Assembly: GCF_009764355.1 (NCBI RefSeq)
Contig: NZ_LNUA01000033.1
Location: 112,607-176,606, forward strand
Source of the DNA: Companilactobacillus bobalius
GTDB lineage: Bacteria; Bacillota; Bacilli; Lactobacillales; Lactobacillaceae
Direction: 5' to 3'
Length of the DNA: 64,000 bases
Shown here: positions 59,624-64,000 of the stretch, piece by piece
Layout: each line of letters starts with the position of its first letter
How positions within the stretch are numbered: position 1 is the stretch's first letter
Translations under genes and position numbers: made by a program
Notes under the pieces: model-generated
The model's database searches: none
What the model was told of the DNA's origin: nothing
The model's input: only the letters and a program-made list of their open reading frames with translations

Positions 59624-62146
59624 TCATTCATTAGATTTCAATGCACCGATCATATCGATGTGTTTTAATTTCCGATGTGTAACTAGCATAACAATTGCTG
59701 TGAAAATTATCATCAACAATGTGGCGACGATATAACCGAACCAGTGAATCGTTAATGGGAAAATAACCTGTTCTGTCGCGGCTTGATTCAAGATATAAGC
59801 GGTCAATAAATTACCCACTCCATATCCAATAATAATACCAACTATCGTTAAAATTATATTTTCCCGAACAACATACATTGTAACTTCATTATTATAGAAC
59901 CCTAAAACTTTAATAGTAGAAAGTTCTCTGATTCGTTCTGAAACATTGATATTCGTTAAGTTATAAAGTACAACAAATGACAATATTCCTGATAGGAGAA
60001 TCAGAATTAAAATAATTGGACGTAATAGACTCGACATCTTAGAAACCGTATCAAAGACATCATGCGTATAACTAGTTCCCATTACCTCTTTAGAATCTAG
60101 CAATTGATTAGCCAAATGTTTTCTTTGTGCACTAGTCTGCTTCTTCAAACCAAGCAACAAGGTATTAGGTTTCAAAGTACCAATTTTATCTTGATAAATT
60201 TGTGGACTCAAATATAAGAAGTGACCGACATAATTCTCGGTAATAGCACCAACTTTCAAATTGAGCTTCTTACCATTGGTCATTGTTACATGAATTTGAT
60301 CACCCTTCTGAACGTTAAGAAGTTTGGCCGTTTTCTTAGTCAATATGACTTTATTTTTATCTAAATTAGCAGTCAAATGAACGTACTTCTTAAAGTTTTT
60401 CACAGACTGTGGTGTATAGACGTTAACGTCATTGACTTGTTTTTCTCCAGCTTTCAATTTAGCCGTTGTAGAATTGATCTTAGTGTCATTCTGATAAGTT
60501 TTATCTTGATTCAAAATTTTATCGACTTTACTATAATTAGCATCCTCGTTCATTTTTACAACTGCTTGATAACTGAAAATATTCTTATACTGCAAGTTAC
60601 CACTGGCTGTAATTGAATTCTGAATTCCAAAGCCAGTTAAGATCAAAGCCGTTCCGCCAGCAATTCCGATAATAGTCATAAACATTCTGGATTTGAAACG
60701 GAAAAGATTCCGATAACTAACTTTTCGATTGAAACTTAAATGATTCCAAAGTGGTTTGATTCTTTCCAATAAAATCTTTTTAGCCGACTTAGGAGATTTA
60801 GGTAACATCAACGAAGCTGGACCTTCATCCAATTCTCTTCTAACCACAATAACGGCAGCACCGACAGTCGCTAGTAGGGAGAAAATTAAGGCAATCAATA
60901 ACGTTTGCCAAGTTGAACCGATGACCCAATCTAAAGCAATGTACTGTTTATACATCGACAATACAATTCGAGGCAAGGTCTCCGTTCCAATCACAGCACC
61001 TAATACTGCTCCAATTAGACCAGCCGACAAAGCATAATAAATATAGTTTCGAGCAATCGCCCATTTACTGTATCCTAAAGCCTTGAAGGTACCAATTTCT
61101 CCACGTGCTTCTTCAACCATTCTTGTGATTGTTGTGAAAGTAATCAAAGCCGCAATTAGGAAAAAGAAGACTGGGAAGACATTGGCAATGGCCGCGATTC
61201 GATCAGAACTTTCACCATAAGCTGAAAATCCAGTCAAATCCTGGCGAGTCTGCCAAGTATACGTCGTCTTGGATTGTTTCATAATCTTCTTTTTAGCAGC
61301 ATCTAATTTCTGTTGTTGTACAGCTGCTGCTGTAGAATTAACTGCTTTTAATTGATCTAGAGCTGTTTGTTGTTGATTCAAAGTGGCTAGATAACTCCCA
61401 GCTACTTCTTTTGTTCTTTGCTGAGGGCGTGACTTGAATTCACGTTTTAAAGCCTTAACCTTTTTGTCCACAGCATCTTTATAGCTACTACTAAAAGTAT
61501 TCTTATCCTTTAAAGAATTGAAATGAATATTCAACAAAGTAGCTGTTGAAAGGTTCATTTGACTCTTAGGAATGTAGGCAAACAAACTGACCTGTCCATC
61601 AGCAATATTAGTTACACCACGGGACTGATTATCAATATACTGTGGCGAATCGACGAAACCAACAATTTTATAAGAACGTTGCTTCAAATCGGCACTTTTA
61701 GAAAATTTAAAAGTATCGCCTATTTTATAATCATATTTATTACGAGCATTCTTATCTAAAACAATCTCATGATCATTTTTAGGCAAGCGTCCATTTCGAA
61801 TGATCAATTGATTCTGTTTAGCATTTTTATCATAGCCATACAGGGCAATCGCAACTTTAGATTTGCCACCCATGACATATTTGAATTTAGTTGTTTCAGC
61901 CTTAGCTCCCGCAACCTTTTCAGCCAACTGGATATCCTTTTTTCCAAAACCAGTCGTCGACAAGACTTGTACATCTGACAAATTCTTATCGGCAACCGTT
62001 TTATTCAATGAATCATTCAAACTAGGTCCTGTTGCTTTGACACCGACAAAGATCAATACACCTAGCATAATGATTAGGATAATCGCAATAAATCGTCCTT
62101 TGGCTTTGTTGATACTGCGCATCATATTTTTCGTTAAAGGTTTCAT
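59624..62146 (-). CDS. FtsX/MacB-type ABC transporter permease
   Basis: An 840-residue permease with the FtsX plan: an N-terminal span (GRFIAIILIIMLGVLIFVGV), a large outer domain with a coiled coil near 255-290 (LNQQQTALDQLKAVNSTAAAVQQQ), spans at about 325-435, a second outer domain, and spans at the C-terminus (NLTNINVSERIRELSTIKVLGF is the second FtsX motif). Such pairs export peptides or lipids, or sense antimicrobial peptides. The ATPase gene is 3 bases upstream. Confidence 0.9.
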   Translation of the reverse strand: MKPLTKNMMRSINKAKGRFIAIILIIMLGVLIFVGVKATGPSLNDSLNKTVADKNLSDVQVLSTTGFGKKDIQLAEKVAGAKAETTKFKYVMGGKSKVAIALYGYDKNAKQNQLIIRNGRLPKNDHEIVLDKNARNKYDYKIGDTFKFSKSADLKQRSYKIVGFVDSPQYIDNQSRGVTNIADGQVSLFAYIPKSQMNLSTATLLNIHFNSLKDKNTFSSSYKDAVDKKVKALKREFKSRPQQRTKEVAGSYLATLNQQQTALDQLKAVNSTAAAVQQQKLDAAKKKIMKQSKTTYTWQTRQDLTGFSAYGESSDRIAAIANVFPVFFFLIAALITFTTITRMVEEARGEIGTFKALGYSKWAIARNYIYYALSAGLIGAVLGAVIGTETLPRIVLSMYKQYIALDWVIGSTWQTLLIALIFSLLATVGAAVIVVRRELDEGPASLMLPKSPKSAKKILLERIKPLWNHLSFNRKVSYRNLFRFKSRMFMTIIGIAGGTALILTGFGIQNSITASGNLQYKNIFSYQAVVKMNEDANYSKVDKILNQDKTYQNDTKINSTTAKLKAGEKQVNDVNVYTPQSVKNFKKYVHLTANLDKNKVILTKKTAKLLNVQKGDQIHVTMTNGKKLNLKVGAITENYVGHFLYLSPQIYQDKIGTLKPNTLLLGLKKQTSAQRKHLANQLLDSKEVMGTSYTHDVFDTVSKMSSLLRPIILILILLSGILSFVVLYNLTNINVSERIRELSTIKVLGFYNNEVTMYVVRENIILTIVGIIIGYGVGNLLTAYILNQAATEQVIFPLTIHWFGYIVATLLMIIFTAIVMLVTHRKLKHIDMIGALKSNE

Positions 62147-62149
62147 GAT

Positions 62150-62851
62150 TTACCACTCAATATCTTTCACTGGTGTCGGTGTCTGATTATCTTCAACTGA
62201 TTGAACTTTTGCATCATGAATCCGAATCACGCGATCAGCCATCTTGGCCAATGCTGAATTGTGGGTAATGACGATTACTGTTTTATTGTTCTTATGACTA
62301 GCATCCTGTAAGAGCGTCAAAACTTGCTTACCTGTCTCATAATCCAAAGCTCCGGTTGGTTCATCACATAACAGTAACTTGGGATTCTTGGCTAAAGCAC
62401 GGGCTATCGCAACACGCTGCTGTTCCCCACCAGATAATTGAGAAGGAAAATTATCGATTCGATTACCCAAACCAACAGCTTTCAAAGTATCGGTCGCATC
62501 TAGAGCATCTTTAACAATTGCCGAAGCCAGTTCAACATTCTCTTTTGTTGTTAAATTAGGAATCAAATTGTAAAACTGAAAAATAAAGCCAACATCGTTA
62601 CGACGATAGGTAGTTAACTCACGTTCGGAAAACTTTGCAATATCCGTACCATCGATAACAACTTGACCATCGGTTGGTGTATCCATTCCACCTAAAATAT
62701 TTAAAACAGTCGATTTACCAGCACCACTAGGTCCCAGAATGACTGTCAATTTACCTTTATCGACATCAAACGTCAATTTGTCATTGGCGACAATCGTTGT
62801 TTCTCCCATTTGGTACTTTTTCGATTCATTCCTCACTTCGATATATGCCAT
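62150..62851 (-). CDS. ABC transporter ATP-binding protein (MacB/LolD type)
   Basis: A 233-residue ATPase. Walker [10 protein letters not shown], signature LSGGEQQRV, Walker [13 protein letters not shown], switch His in [13 protein letters not shown]. It drives the adjacent FtsX-type permease. No two-component system, as found beside Bce-type transporters, is adjacent. Confidence 0.92.
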   Translation of the reverse strand: MAYIEVRNESKKYQMGETTIVANDKLTFDVDKGKLTVILGPSGAGKSTVLNILGGMDTPTDGQVVIDGTDIAKFSERELTTYRRNDVGFIFQFYNLIPNLTTKENVELASAIVKDALDATDTLKAVGLGNRIDNFPSQLSGGEQQRVAIARALAKNPKLLLCDEPTGALDYETGKQVLTLLQDASHKNNKTVIVITHNSALAKMADRVIRIHDAKVQSVEDNQTPTPVKDIEW

Positions 62852-62943
62852 ACGCTCTCACCTTTCTTAATACATCTATTATAGTGGAAAGCGAATACAT
62901 CTTTAAGGTAAAAATCTACAAATTATTTTATAGAAAAAGATTA

Positions 62944-63708
62944 TTAAATCTTAATCTCACTATGTTTTTTAAAATGAAGATTATTTAGTTTCAATTGTAG
63001 GAATGCAATTAAAGAACAAATAGCAAAGATCACTAATGTTATCAAGAGAAACTGGACAAGCTGTTGTTTTGGAAATAAGGATTCAGCCGTTGCTGTACTT
63101 TTTGAAAAGAGCATTGGTAAATCATCAAAGATATGGAACATAATTGCTAATGACAAGTTATGTGTCTGATTGTAAAGCACTCCGTACAACATTCCTGAAG
63201 CGGCTGCCACTATCATTTGAGCTACTACGACCCATTTATTGGTTACATTGAACATATTTCCAATATGAATCAATCCAAAACTAACTGAACTTATCAGGAT
63301 CACTAAGAATGGCTTCGAATGTAAAATTTTTTCTAGTTGTGCCATCAACAAACCACGATAGACATATTCTTCACCAATTCCAATTAACAACACGGTCAGA
63401 AATACACTCCACCCTGCTTTGGGAAATCCTAAATTATTGAATTTTCCAAAAAATAACATAAATACTAATAATGGAATCATATTCAAAACTTGTTTGAGAA
63501 TATGGTCTGTATTGAAGAATGTAACTTTTAATTTCCAGAATTTAAGATTGCAGGTCACCGCAATCAAGATAAGTAATGCATCCAAAATTATTTGTGCATA
63601 TTTTTGATCAAACTTCACAATCGGATATATTGCATCAACTATTAAAATCGTAACTGGTACTAACAAAATAATTAGAACGACTGATAACCAATCTTGTTTA
63701 TGACTCAT
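62944..63708 (-). CDS. CPBP-family intramembrane metalloprotease
   Basis: A 254-residue protein with about seven spans. CPBP/Abi motifs: GEEYVYRGLLMAQL (EExxxR) and FGLIHIGN (His), then IMFHIFDDLP as the third motif. Such proteases process prenylated or bacteriocin-related substrates; some give self-immunity. It is 92 bases upstream of the ABC gene on the same strand, but no bacteriocin gene is nearby. Confidence 0.85.
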   Translation of the reverse strand: MSHKQDWLSVVLIILLVPVTILIVDAIYPIVKFDQKYAQIILDALLILIAVTCNLKFWKLKVTFFNTDHILKQVLNMIPLLVFMLFFGKFNNLGFPKAGWSVFLTVLLIGIGEEYVYRGLLMAQLEKILHSKPFLVILISSVSFGLIHIGNMFNVTNKWVVVAQMIVAAASGMLYGVLYNQTHNLSLAIMFHIFDDLPMLFSKSTATAESLFPKQQLVQFLLITLVIFAICSLIAFLQLKLNNLHFKKHSEIKI

Positions 63709-63802
63709 TTTCCCTACCTCCGTATTTGTTACCTTTAAGATAGATCTCTGTTAGATTGGTTGGAAAGTTATATCTTGAGTGTGCGAATTTTTGCTCTTGA
63801 AT

Positions 63803-63846
63803 ATAAAAAAAACGATAAAACTTTTATTTGTTTTATCGTTCTTTTT
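63803..63846. terminator. Terminator of a gene beyond the right edge, or bidirectional
   Basis: AACGATAAAAC (63811-63821) and GTTTTATCGTT (63830-63840), with T's on both strands. It lies upstream of the CPBP gene, so it should end a transcript coming from the right. Confidence 0.8.
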
Positions 63847-63873
63847 CTTAGTTGGTTGGATGTTCTGTTTTAA

Positions 63874-64000
63874 ATAACTATGGTTCTATGCTTTATAGTG
63901 AAAACGAGCTACGCAGGCCAGATTCCTGTGCTTTGCCTGACTTCACGAACTGTCTGCTACGCAGCCAATTCGCAAAGTCCTGCAAATGCTCAGAATCTAA
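63874..64000 (-). repeat. Long-hairpin repeat, type II copy at the window edge
   Basis: Reverse complement of 41715-41861; the part from AGATTCTGAGC to AATCTGGCCTG is identical, after which the two diverge for about 15 bases and then match again (ACTATAAA-CATAGAACC). Cut by the window end. Confidence 0.85.

Noticed and set aside
62944..63708. Bacteriocin immunity locus around the CPBP protease
   Set aside because: No double-glycine leader peptide, histidine kinase or bacteriocin exporter is nearby.

Overview
The window is a 64 kb AT-rich chromosomal segment of a low-GC Gram-positive lactic acid bacterium. Surface proteins anchored by SLAP domains (an S-layer-like protein at 7.6-9.1 kb, a three-SLAP protein at 11.2 kb and a 1998-residue adhesin at 19.6 kb), a pyruvate oxidase, a LevR-controlled mannose-class PTS and many TTG/GTG starts with strong GGAGG sites point to Lactobacillaceae. 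Companilactobacillus (alimentarius/farciminis group) is my best guess. That is an inference from gene content; there is no rRNA here to confirm it. I found no tRNA, rRNA, CRISPR array, transposase or prophage gene.

Layout. 0-7.5 kb: a solitary solute-binding protein, then an EIIA-EIIB-EIIC-EIID PTS operon with a clear sigma-54 promoter, an MgtC-like gene coupled to its end, and the divergently named but same-strand LevR activator upstream. 7.6-14 kb: S-layer-like protein, DUF2922/DUF1659 pair, two lipoproteins, a SLAP protein, a small XRE regulator, and an intergenic zone with several terminators that follow no gene (candidate small RNAs). 14.2-17.1 kb: XRE regulator plus two membrane-protein genes, with matching GTAC palindromes. 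17.2-27.4 kb: amino-acid permease, giant repeat adhesin, pyruvate oxidase. 27.6-34.6 kb: small membrane protein, hotdog protein and AMP-binding protein with decayed motifs, MarR plus a frameshifted MFS exporter, hydrolase, then a 1.2 kb gene-free stretch with a candidate RNA and two structured repeats. 34.7-37.8 kb: proB-marR-proA-GNAT. 37.8-45 kb: unknown membrane proteins, D-2-hydroxyacid dehydrogenase, glycerol facilitator, ABC-2 exporter, EamA transporter. 45.1-50.7 kb: ugpCAEB operon with two binding proteins. 50.8-58.2 kb: CMD/cupin pair and a TelA operon carrying a tandemly duplicated three-gene membrane module with XpaC-like proteins. 58.4-63.7 kb: MerR, SDR, MacB/FtsX-type ABC pair, CPBP protease.

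The least explained material falls in three groups. (1) A dispersed family of about 160-180 bp three-way-junction repeats (1.3, 33.8, 34.1 kb) with compensatory base changes, two of them just downstream of stop codons in the sense orientation, plus a second long-hairpin family at 41.6-41.9 and 63.9 kb. (2) Several orphan transcription units with terminators but no gene, two of them with C-rich motifs complementary to Shine-Dalgarno sites. (3) The TelA-(membrane protein, secreted protein, XpaC-like)x2 operon, which looks like an uncharacterised envelope system. Glycerol/G3P uptake is represented twice (GlpF, Ugp), and the ugp promoter carries a Pho-box-like direct repeat.
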